Below the pieces are notes generated by a model. The model searched no databases, was not told the origin of the DNA, and saw nothing but the letters and a program-made list of their open reading frames with translations. From the NCBI GenBank assembly GCA_003266075.1, contig MUZZ01000146.1, positions 10,024 through 17,555 of the forward strand: DNA of 7,532 nt, given 5' to 3'. Made by a program: the position numbers and the translations under genes. Below, piece after piece: positions 1-6,380 of the stretch. Position 1 is the stretch's first letter; the number at the start of each line of letters is the position of its first letter. This DNA comes from Methanosphaera sp. rholeuAM74. Its GTDB lineage: Archaea > Methanobacteriota > Methanobacteria > Methanobacteriales > Methanobacteriaceae.

Positions 1-1881
1 GGTATTGTCCGTGACATTATAAGCATGGGTGCAAGGCCGGTAGTGCTCTTGGATGCACTGCGCTTCGGACACATGAGTAACCAGAGGTCAAAGTACATAT
101 TTGACTACGTGGTCAAGGGAATATCCGATTATGGAAACCGTATCGGTGTTCCCACCGTGGGTGGGGAGATAGAGTTCGACGACAACTTCCAGTACAACCC
201 CATGGTCAACGTGGTCTGTGCAGGACTGGTCAGGAAGGATGAAATAGTCTACGGATCAGCACCAATAGTGGGGGATGTATACCTGCTCATGGGTGGAACA
301 ACTGGACGTGACGGAATACACGGGGTAACATTTGCTTCAGAGGAACTTACAAGCAACTCAGAGATAGAGGACAGGCCAGCTGTACAGGTGGCAGATCCAT
401 TTACCAAGAAGAGGGTTATGGAGGCAACCTATGAGTTACTCGAAACACTGGACATTCACGGAGTAAAGGACCTAGGTGGTGGAGGACTAACGTGTTGCCT
501 ATCCGAGATGGCAGATAAAGGCGGAAACGGTTCATGTATCGACCTGGAAAAGATTCCACTACGTGAAGAGAACATGACGCCATACGAGATCATGCTATCC
601 GAGTCACAGGAGAGGATGGTCTTCGCAATTTCTCCGAGTGATGTTGATGAAGCTTCACGCATCTGCGACAAGCACGACCTCTCCCATGCTGTTATAGGCA
701 GAATTATTGATGAACGTGAGTTCATAGTAATGCATAACGGGGAGGAGATATGCCACGCTCCTAACATCTTATTTACTGATGCACCGGTAATTGAGCGTGA
801 GGCAGTCCAGCCAGAGAAGATCATAGAGGAAGTTGAAATAAAGGAAACCAACCCTGAAGAGGTACTGCTGGAGCTGCTCGTATCTGAGAATATCACCTCC
901 AAGAAGTGGGTTTACTCACAGTATGACCATGAAGTACAGCTGCGTACTGTGGTAAAGCCTGGTGATGACGCTGCAGTCATTAAAGTGGATGATGAAACAT
1001 CGTTCACCATTGGTACAGACTGTAACAGTACCCATGTACTCCTGAGCCCATATGATGGGGCGGCAGGGGCTGTTCTTGAGTCAATTAACAATGCCATAAC
1101 CATGGGTGCAAGGCCTATTGCATTGGTGGATTGTCTTAACTTTGGTAATCCTGAAAAACCCGAGGTTTTCTGGCAATTCAAGGAAGCAGTCCGTGGCATG
1201 AGTGATGTTGCAAGAAAGTTTGGCGTAGCATTTGTCAGCGGAAATGTGAGCTTCTACAATGAAACTGAGGGTGTGACTGTTAATCCTTCTCCTATTGTTG
1301 GTTGTGTGGGATTAGTAGCTAATACTAATATTAAGACTATGGACTTCAAGGCTGCTGGTGATAAGATACTGCTTGTCGGAAACACGTACCCTGAACTGGA
1401 TGGTTCACAGTTCTACAAGGATATTCATGGCGTCGTCCAGGGTTATCCTCCAAAGCTCAGACTCGACGAAAACTTTGCAACTTCAATGGCTATACATGAT
1501 TTGCTTGACAAGTGCTCTGGCTGTGTTGGTGCTGTTCATGACGTGTCCAAGGGTGGATTGCTTGTTGCATTGGCATTGATGAGTATTAAATCTGGTCTGG
1601 GTGTTTGTGTGGATTTATCCGGCATACCATCTACTGGTGAATTGTCTATGGATGAAACACTCTATTGTGAGTCTTTTAGCAGGTTTATCGTCACTGTTTC
1701 TGGGGATGATTTGGATGTTGTAGCATCATTGCTTGATGATTCAGGTGTCTCCTATAATGTGATTGGTGAGACTGTTTCTGGGGGTTTCAGGGTGGATTAT
1801 GCTGGTAGGACTATTGTTGATTTATCATTGGACGAGCTTGTTGAGGCTAACACGTCTACGATAGAAAGGCAGATGGCTTAA
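1..1881 (+). CDS. purL: Phosphoribosylformylglycinamidine synthase, large subunit (5'-truncated by window edge)
   Basis: This is the ATP-dependent synthetase subunit that converts formylglycinamide ribonucleotide to formylglycinamidine ribonucleotide in cytoplasmic purine synthesis, using ammonia delivered by PurQ with PurS as bridge. The reading frame is open from base 1, giving 626 residues. Small-form PurL proteins are usually a little over 700 residues, so roughly the first 100 are outside the window. Two homologous AIR-synthase-like halves are visible. In partial numbering, the first has GIVRDI at 1-6, MGARP at 9-13, a GTTGRDGIHG loop at 99-108 and DLGGGGL at 157-163. The second has PGDDAAV at 320-326, a second MGARP at 368-372 and VHDVSKGGL at 512-520. 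The absence of a fused glutaminase domain and the length fit the three-protein PurLSQ type. Codon choice drifts from mixed in the first half to T-ending in the second. A protease gene follows after 16 bases, probably on the same transcript. Confidence 0.96.
   Translation, partial: GIVRDIISMGARPVVLLDALRFGHMSNQRSKYIFDYVVKGISDYGNRIGVPTVGGEIEFDDNFQYNPMVNVVCAGLVRKDEIVYGSAPIVGDVYLLMGGTTGRDGIHGVTFASEELTSNSEIEDRPAVQVADPFTKKRVMEATYELLETLDIHGVKDLGGGGLTCCLSEMADKGGNGSCIDLEKIPLREENMTPYEIMLSESQERMVFAISPSDVDEASRICDKHDLSHAVIGRIIDEREFIVMHNGEEICHAPNILFTDAPVIEREAVQPEKIIEEVEIKETNPEEVLLELLVSENITSKKWVYSQYDHEVQLRTVVKPGDDAAVIKVDDETSFTIGTDCNSTHVLLSPYDGAAGAVLESINNAITMGARPIALVDCLNFGNPEKPEVFWQFKEAVRGMSDVARKFGVAFVSGNVSFYNETEGVTVNPSPIVGCVGLVANTNIKTMDFKAAGDKILLVGNTYPELDGSQFYKDIHGVVQGYPPKLRLDENFATSMAIHDLLDKCSGCVGAVHDVSKGGLLVALALMSIKSGLGVCVDLSGIPSTGELSMDETLYCESFSRFIVTVSGDDLDVVASLLDDSGVSYNVIGETVSGGFRVDYAGRTIVDLSLDELVEANTSTIERQMA
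24..38 (+). repeat. 15-base direct repeat, copy 1 (within purL)
   Basis: The 15 bases catgggtgcaaggcc occur here and again, identically, at 1101-1115. Both encode the MGAR-P stretch of the two duplicated halves of PurL, so the likely origin is the ancient internal duplication of the protein with conserved codons. It is not a mobile-element repeat. Confidence 0.8.
1101..1115 (+). repeat. 15-base direct repeat, copy 2 (within purL)
   Basis: Identical to bases 24-38. It encodes the matching MGAR-P segment in the second half of PurL. Recombination between the copies would delete 1077 bases, a multiple of three, so the frame would be kept. Confidence 0.8.
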
Positions 1882-1897
1882 AAAAAAGGGATTAGTT

Positions 1898-3190
1898 ATG
1901 AATGTTTTATGGTATTATGCAATAGGCTTTGTTGTGGTGTGGATTCTCGCATACCTCCTACGGGATAGGTTTAATATTAGCATTGAGGGTATTGTATTAA
2001 TGCTTAAAACAGAAAGGCTTGAAAAGGTGATTGACCGTATTGCCATGGCTTGTCCAAGGCTTTGGAAGTGGTATATTAACATTGGAATACCATTTGCTGT
2101 TGTCTTCATGGCTGTGATGCTGGTATCCTTGATTGTTTCTTTACAGTTGATGTTCGAGACTCCTACTGTGTCGTTGATACTGCCGGGGGTGGATGTTCCG
2201 GGCTCTCCAATATATATCCCATTTGCTACGGGCCTTATTGCTCTTGCTACTGTGTTGGTCGTTCATGAGGGTGGCCATGGTGTTCTTGCAAGAGTTGAGG
2301 GCATATCCATTGATTCGGTGGGTTTACTTCTCTTGGCAATAATTCCCGGTGCATTTGTTGAGCCTAATGAGGATGAATTATCACGGGCTAATGGTATTAG
2401 TAAGCTTAGGGTTTATAGTGCTGGGCCGATGTTCAACATTGCTTTATGCATCATAGCTCTTCTTCTTGCAGGTCTTATATCGGGTTTCATGGTATCTGAG
2501 AACATTTACACCTCGGATGGTGTTGAAATTACTAGTGTCGTGCCTTCCAGCCCAGCGGAGGGTGTGCTTTCTGAGGGCATGGTAATCCATGAGATTAACT
2601 CGAAGACGGTTAATGGTACGTCCTCTTATCTTGAAGCATTGAATGGTACTCATATTGGGGATAACATGACCTTCGTGACGGATAGGGGTGAGTACTCGCT
2701 TATCACATCTTCCAGTCCCACTAATGCCAGCAAGTCATATATGGGTATACGTACCAAGTCGCATACGGTTGTTTCAGCAGTGGCAGAAAGTAGGTATGGT
2801 ACTTTTATTCCATGGCTTTTAACACAGCTTGAGGAGATTTTCAGATTAATGTTTTTCCTGAACTTTGCCGTGGGTACGTTCAACCTTCTGCCCATGAAGC
2901 CATTGGATGGTGGTTTAATATTTGAGGAGCTGTTAGGCGTGAGGATACGTCCTGATAGGCGGGCGGAGTTTAATGATACACTCAACAGGTATACACGTTT
3001 TATGCCGGGTGGTCTTCGCTCTTGGATTAGTGGAGGCTTTAACAGTTTGTTGGACTTCATTTCACGTCATGAATTATCTGATGAATCGGTGGAGAGGATT
3101 GTGAGTTGGACTAGTAGGATACTTTTGGCGATTCTATTACTGTTAATACTTTACGGATTGCTTCCTGCCTTTAATGGATTTTTAGGCTAA
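1898..3190 (+). CDS. Site-2 protease family (M50) intramembrane zinc metalloprotease with PDZ domain
   Basis: A 430-residue integral membrane protease of the S2P/M50 family, which cuts substrates inside or next to the membrane, often to release a regulator or clear proteins. Hydrophobic segments appear near residues 4-21, 64-86, 108-130, 140-153, 175-198, 310-333 and 405-425. The zinc motif HEGGH is at 123-127 in the third segment. The second catalytic motif, NLLPMKPLDGG, is at 329-339, with D337 the expected third zinc ligand. The SAGPMFN segment at 174-180 is also typical of the family. Between the two core parts, residues about 207-288 look like a PDZ domain (EITSVVPSSPAEG, then EGMVIHEINSKTVNG). 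All catalytic residues are present, so it should be active; the substrate is unknown. The ATG at 1898 has a GGG seven bases upstream and no in-frame alternative fits better. The gene lies 16 bases after purL, so co-transcription is likely, though a functional tie to purine synthesis is not evident. Confidence 0.92.
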   Translation: MNVLWYYAIGFVVVWILAYLLRDRFNISIEGIVLMLKTERLEKVIDRIAMACPRLWKWYINIGIPFAVVFMAVMLVSLIVSLQLMFETPTVSLILPGVDVPGSPIYIPFATGLIALATVLVVHEGGHGVLARVEGISIDSVGLLLLAIIPGAFVEPNEDELSRANGISKLRVYSAGPMFNIALCIIALLLAGLISGFMVSENIYTSDGVEITSVVPSSPAEGVLSEGMVIHEINSKTVNGTSSYLEALNGTHIGDNMTFVTDRGEYSLITSSSPTNASKSYMGIRTKSHTVVSAVAESRYGTFIPWLLTQLEEIFRLMFFLNFAVGTFNLLPMKPLDGGLIFEELLGVRIRPDRRAEFNDTLNRYTRFMPGGLRSWISGGFNSLLDFISRHELSDESVERIVSWTSRILLAILLLLILYGLLPAFNGFLG

Positions 3191-3200
3191 TTCATTCTTA

Positions 3201-3213
3201 TTTTTCTTTTTTT
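3201..3213 (+). terminator. Oligo-T terminator after the protease gene
   Basis: A run of five T, one C and seven T starts 11 bases after the protease stop codon, with no strong hairpin before it. Archaeal RNA polymerase terminates at such T tracts on the non-template strand. It probably ends the purL-protease transcript. Confidence 0.6.
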
Positions 3214-3215
3214 GG

Positions 3216-3258
3216 TAAAGTATTTATTCTTTTTAATTGTAAATATTATATTATATAT
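3216..3258 (+). promoter_or_regulatory. Candidate promoter(s) of cbiE
   Basis: The 89-base gap before cbiE is almost pure A/T and holds two possible TATA boxes. TATTTATT at 3221-3228, preceded by purine-rich TAAAG as a possible BRE, would place transcription start near 3250 and leave a leader carrying the Shine-Dalgarno. TTATATAT at 3251-3258 would place it near the start codon and give an almost leaderless mRNA. The Shine-Dalgarno at 3271-3275 favours the upstream box. Inferred from spacing only. Confidence 0.45.
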
Positions 3259-3279
3259 GTAACATTTTATGAGGTTTTG

Positions 3280-3912
3280 GTGAAAATGCATGATAAGTTA
3301 AATATTGTGGGGATAGGTCCTGGTTCAAAGGAATATCTTACACTGGGTGTTGTTGATTTGATTGAGAACTCTGACGTACTCGTGGGTAGTCAGCGTTCAC
3401 TGGACTTGTTTGATTACGTGAATGCGGAATTCGTGGTTTTACAGCCTAGGGATATTCCGAAGACGGTTCAAACTGCGGTTAACAGGTTGCATGATGGCTT
3501 GGTTGTCACGGTATTGTCTACGGGTGATCCGGGCTTTTCGGGTATGCTTAAGACGGTTAAGAGGTTGTCTCCTGAGACTAAGTTGAACGTGGTTCCTGGT
3601 ATTAGTTCTGTCCAGTTGGCTGCTGCTAAATTGCAGATTCCATGGGATACGGCTAACTTGATAACCATCCATGGGGGTAAGGCTCCTACTGACGACTTAT
3701 TGGAGAGGATTGATGAGTCCAAGGATAATATTATTCTTCCAAACCGGCATATTAGTGAGCTTGCAGAGTATTTGATTGATAATGGATTTAATCCGAAGCA
3801 CTCAATGGTTATATGTGAGAAGTTAAGCTATGCTGATGAGCAGATTGTCAGAGTAACACTTGAAGAAGCTAGAAATATGGACTTTGGCTATATGTGTGTA
3901 GTAGTGTTATAG
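3280..3912 (+). CDS. cbiE: Cobalt-precorrin-7 (C5)-methyltransferase
   Basis: A cytoplasmic SAM-dependent tetrapyrrole methyltransferase of about 210 residues, the normal size for stand-alone CbiE. It methylates C5 of the corrin ring in the anaerobic (cobalt-early) route to cobamides, which methanogens need for corrinoid methyltransferases. The family signature is clear: LNIVGIGPGS at the N-terminus, a VLVGSQRSLDLF segment, the SAM-site loop LSTGDPGFSG in the middle, then VVPGISSVQLAAAKL, and a PNRHISELAEYL segment late in the protein. There is no fused CbiT domain, so the C15 methyltransferase/decarboxylase must be encoded elsewhere. The start is uncertain: GTG at 3280 is four bases after GAGGT (3271-3275) and ATG at 3286 is ten bases after it; both lie before the conserved core, and TTG at 3277 is too close. 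It is flanked by T-run terminators and appears to be its own transcription unit. Ile codons are mostly ATT (11 ATT, 3 ATA, 1 ATC), unlike cfbD downstream. Confidence 0.9.
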   Translation: MKMHDKLNIVGIGPGSKEYLTLGVVDLIENSDVLVGSQRSLDLFDYVNAEFVVLQPRDIPKTVQTAVNRLHDGLVVTVLSTGDPGFSGMLKTVKRLSPETKLNVVPGISSVQLAAAKLQIPWDTANLITIHGGKAPTDDLLERIDESKDNIILPNRHISELAEYLIDNGFNPKHSMVICEKLSYADEQIVRVTLEEARNMDFGYMCVVVL

Positions 3913-3936
3913 ATTCATCACCACCCTTATTAACCA

Positions 3937-3945
3937 TTTTTTTTT
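3937..3945 (+). terminator. Oligo-T terminator after cbiE
   Basis: Nine consecutive T begin 25 bases after the cbiE stop codon, with no convincing stem upstream. This is the usual archaeal intrinsic termination signal, and it separates cbiE from the following transcription unit. Confidence 0.65.
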
Positions 3946-3954
3946 AATACTTTG

Positions 3955-3970
3955 TTTTACAAATATATTA
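3955..3970 (+). promoter_or_regulatory. Candidate archaeal promoter (BRE/TATA) for the ychF-cfbD block
   Basis: TTTACAAATATATTA contains a good archaeal box A (AAATATAT at 3961-3968) with A/T-rich sequence upstream. Transcription would begin about 25 bases downstream, near 3990, giving a leader of about 25 bases that includes the Shine-Dalgarno at 4002. It is the only promoter-like stretch before the three tightly spaced downstream genes, so it may drive them all. Inferred from spacing. Confidence 0.5.
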
Positions 3971-4001
3971 GTATAATATTTTGAGGAATGATTACTTTTT
4001 T

Positions 4002-4006
4002 AGGAG
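4002..4006 (+). promoter_or_regulatory. Ribosome binding site that fixes the ychF start at 4014
   Basis: AGGAG lies seven bases before ATG 4014. The reading frame is open further upstream to TTG 3981, but that start would add 11 residues unlike the family, would lie at or before the predicted transcription start, and would put the Shine-Dalgarno inside the coding region. ATG 4014 is therefore preferred. Confidence 0.75.
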
Positions 4007-4013
4007 TTTTAAA

Positions 4014-5204
4014 ATGCTACAAATTGCAGTAACAGGTAAACCGAATGTGGGTAAGTCATCATTTTTTGCTTCAGCAACATTATCTGAGGCAGAAATTGCT
4101 AATTATCCATTCACAACGATAGATGCTAACAAGGCAATAGCATATATTACCGCTGATTGCCCGTGTAAGGAGTTGGGTGTTGAATGTAATCCACGTACCA
4201 GCAAGTGTGAGGACGGTGTCAGGTATATTCCGGTTGAGTTGATTGACGTGGCTGGTCTAGTGCCTGGTGCATATGAGGGAAAGGGTCTTGGTAACCAGTT
4301 TTTGGATGATTTACGTCAGGCAAGGGCTTTGATTCATGTCATCGACGCTTCTGGTTCTACTGATGAGGAGGGTAACCCCTGTGATGTGGGAAGCCATGAC
4401 CCATTGGATGATGTTGATTTTCTTAGAAATGAGGTTACGATGTGGGTTTACTCTATCCTTGAACGTAACTGGTCTAGGCTGATTAGGAAGGTTATGTCTG
4501 AGCATCTTAACTTTGCCAAGGTTATAGCTGACCAGCTTAGTGGTACTGGTGTCATGTTGGAGGATGTTATCGAGGCAGAGCGTATAATGGATGACGACTA
4601 TGATAAATGGGAGAAGGAAGATATTTTAAGGTTCCTTGACAGGCTTTTGCAGTTGTCCAAGCCTATAATTATTGTTGCTAATAAGATTGACTCTCCACAG
4701 GCTGAAAAGAATATTAGGCGTCTTCAGGACAAGTATGACCTGGTTGTTCCTGCTAGTGCTCAGTCAGAACTTGCACTTGTAAATGCAAGAAAGGCTGGAC
4801 TGATAAACTACACCTCTGGTGAAGACCATTTTACTATCATAGAAGGTGCAAAATTATCCGACAAACAACTCCACGCACTCGAATACATTGACGAAAATGT
4901 CCTTAAAAAGTATGGCTCTACAGGAATACAGAAAACACTGAACATTGCAGTATATGACATACTAAAACAGATAGTAGTATACCCGGTAGAGGATGAACAC
5001 AAATACACAGACAACAAGGGCAACGTACTGCCAGATGGACTACTAATACCACAGGGGTCAAACCCGAGGGACATGGCATACTGCATACACACAGACATAG
5101 GAGAAGGATTCACGCACGCAATAGACGCAAGAACACACATGAAAATCTCAAGTGAACAAGAACTAAAACAATCAGACATAATAAGCATAATCTCAAACAA
5201 ATAA
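4014..5204 (+). CDS. ychF: Archaeal YchF/Obg-family GTP-binding protein with TGS domain
   Basis: A 396-residue cytoplasmic P-loop GTPase of the archaeal YchF branch of the Obg family, thought to act with the ribosome in translation. Visible motifs: G1 GKPNVGKSS at 8-16, the switch I segment NYPFTTIDAN at 30-39, G3 DVAGLVPGAYEGKGLG at 78-93, G4 NKID at 223-226, and G5 PASA at 246-249. A long helical insert occupies about 130-215, and a TGS domain with GLLIPQGSNPRD ends the protein (about 310-396). G4 is canonical NKxD rather than the NxxE variant of bacterial YchF and human OLA1, which prefer ATP, so GTP preference is expected. Four cysteines at 49, 51, 58 and 65 sit between switch I and G3. 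Codon choice flips around base 4780, inside the gene (Val GTT 11, GTA 1 before; GTT 0, GTA 6 after), without loss of family match. The next gene starts 12 bases later, suggesting co-transcription with cfbD. Confidence 0.93.
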   Translation: MLQIAVTGKPNVGKSSFFASATLSEAEIANYPFTTIDANKAIAYITADCPCKELGVECNPRTSKCEDGVRYIPVELIDVAGLVPGAYEGKGLGNQFLDDLRQARALIHVIDASGSTDEEGNPCDVGSHDPLDDVDFLRNEVTMWVYSILERNWSRLIRKVMSEHLNFAKVIADQLSGTGVMLEDVIEAERIMDDDYDKWEKEDILRFLDRLLQLSKPIIIVANKIDSPQAEKNIRRLQDKYDLVVPASAQSELALVNARKAGLINYTSGEDHFTIIEGAKLSDKQLHALEYIDENVLKKYGSTGIQKTLNIAVYDILKQIVVYPVEDEHKYTDNKGNVLPDGLLIPQGSNPRDMAYCIHTDIGEGFTHAIDARTHMKISSEQELKQSDIISIISNK

Positions 5205-5216
5205 AAGGGTAAAACT

Positions 5217-6380
5217 ATGAAAACACTAATATATCCGGATATAGCTACAAACCTAACCCAATACGAGAATCTGAACTCTGACATAATAGTATACGATGCC
5301 GAAGACACCCTGACAACACAGTACGAAAAAACATGTGACGATGACATATTCACCAACGAGGTAAACATAATACTCGCACCAACCACCACCACGACAGGAA
5401 AGTATGATACAAAAAGCCTCACACAGATGTGCAGACAACTAAGTGACAAAATAAGGACTGACACACTAGTAGTGATAGATGCACAAATACCACCAAGAAC
5501 AGTCTACAAGATGAAAAAGGTAATCGACGAGTACGACCTAATACCAGACATAAAAATAGCATACACAAACAAGATAAGCCAAAACACTAGGATAATAGCC
5601 GCAACAAACCAGGAAGCACTGAATGAAACGGTAGAGCTATACAAATCAATGCCAGAAGAGATAAAAACCTGTAAACACATACAAACAGCTGAAGCAATAC
5701 CGCTGATAAAGAATACATACAAGGACACCACAATAGCACTATCCAACCAACTGGCAATACTATCCGAGGCACTCACCATAGACCTCATAGAAGCAATAGA
5801 CATAATCAACAACGAAAACATGCAAATACCCTACCCAAAGCCAATACTCGAAAACCGTGTAATAATGGACTCCAATCAGATACTCAGACTAGCCGATGAA
5901 TACGGGGAAAGCACAACACTAACCCAGATTACCAGGGACACAAACAACTACGTAGCATACCACATGGCATACATGGCAGAAAAAGAACTATACCTAAAAG
6001 AGCACCTGGCAATGTTCGAGACAACAGTAGCCATACTCGGAATAACAGAAGACCAAGAACTAATAACTCAGGAAGACAACACATCACTAATACTCGTAGA
6101 TGACTTCGTATCAAGAGACGTTGAAGTATGGGTACATGATGACAAGATATCAGAGCAAATAATAGAAGAACATGGAGCACAAAAAATAACACTAGAACAG
6201 GCATACGAGGCAGACTGCATAATAATAATGACAGACACGCCGGAATACCGTGAACTAGACCCAGAAAGAATAGAAAAGGTGATAATAACAGCACTACCAC
6301 TATTCGATGAAGAAAAATTCTCCAACGTAAAATACAGTAGCGTCGGACAATACAGACTAAAAAAAGGTGAAATGCTATGA
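5217..6380 (+). CDS. Degenerate UDP-glucose/GDP-mannose dehydrogenase-like protein, probably non-catalytic; upstream partner of cfbD
   Basis: A 387-residue soluble protein whose layout follows the nucleotide-sugar dehydrogenase family (UDP-ManNAc/UDP-glucose dehydrogenases), although the match is weak. APTTTTTGKYD at 54-64 sits where the family has V-P-T-P and an Asp-rich turn, and LVVIDAQIPPRT at 84-95 matches the segment normally reading STVPPGT. The central helical domain is recognisable at about 157-200 (EAIPLIKNTYKDTTIALSNQ, then LAILSEALTIDLIEAIDII). The C-terminal UDP-binding-like domain runs from about 270 (VAILGI) to ADCIIIMTDTPEYREL at 332-347. Key features are missing. The N-terminus has no GxGxxG and is short. 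The catalytic GG-x-C segment is replaced by PKPILENRVIMD at 207-218, with V215 near the Cys position. The conserved Lys and Arg of the C-terminal domain also seem absent. Dehydrogenase activity is therefore unlikely. GGGT at 5207-5210 leads the ATG, and the stop overlaps the cfbD start (ATGA). Ile codons are almost all ATA (44 of 47), as in cfbD. The fold is inferred by eye and the function is unknown. Confidence 0.72.
   Translation: MKTLIYPDIATNLTQYENLNSDIIVYDAEDTLTTQYEKTCDDDIFTNEVNIILAPTTTTTGKYDTKSLTQMCRQLSDKIRTDTLVVIDAQIPPRTVYKMKKVIDEYDLIPDIKIAYTNKISQNTRIIAATNQEALNETVELYKSMPEEIKTCKHIQTAEAIPLIKNTYKDTTIALSNQLAILSEALTIDLIEAIDIINNENMQIPYPKPILENRVIMDSNQILRLADEYGESTTLTQITRDTNNYVAYHMAYMAEKELYLKEHLAMFETTVAILGITEDQELITQEDNTSLILVDDFVSRDVEVWVHDDKISEQIIEEHGAQKITLEQAYEADCIIIMTDTPEYRELDPERIEKVIITALPLFDEEKFSNVKYSSVGQYRLKKGEML

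Noticed and set aside
1880..1887. Run of eight A between purL and the protease gene as a minus-strand terminator
   Set aside because: No minus-strand gene exists here for it to terminate. The run is part of a short A-rich leader before the protease start codon.
2650..3060. 136-codon open frame on the minus strand
   Set aside because: Entirely inside the protease gene, antisense to its PDZ and second catalytic motif, and without recognisable features.
3981..4013. TTG start giving an 11-residue longer YchF
   Set aside because: The Shine-Dalgarno AGGAG at 4002-4006 would be inside the coding sequence, and the added residues do not resemble the family N-terminus, which starts just before the P-loop strand.
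5378..5401. Short ACC-ACG-ACA run (five Thr codons) as a possible microsatellite
   Set aside because: Only five codons with mixed third bases, placed at the family's P-T-P loop. It is better explained as coding sequence.
4808..5464. 218-codon open frame on the minus strand
   Set aside because: It lies opposite ychF and the next gene, and its product is a Ser/Val/Cys-rich string without domain structure. The frame is open because the A/C-rich codon bias of the real genes rarely yields stops on the other strand.
5217..6380. Idea that this gene is a genuine UDP-sugar dehydrogenase for pseudomurein or glycan synthesis
   Set aside because: The NAD-binding glycine motif and the catalytic Cys segment are not present, so the standard four-electron oxidation cannot be supported from sequence.
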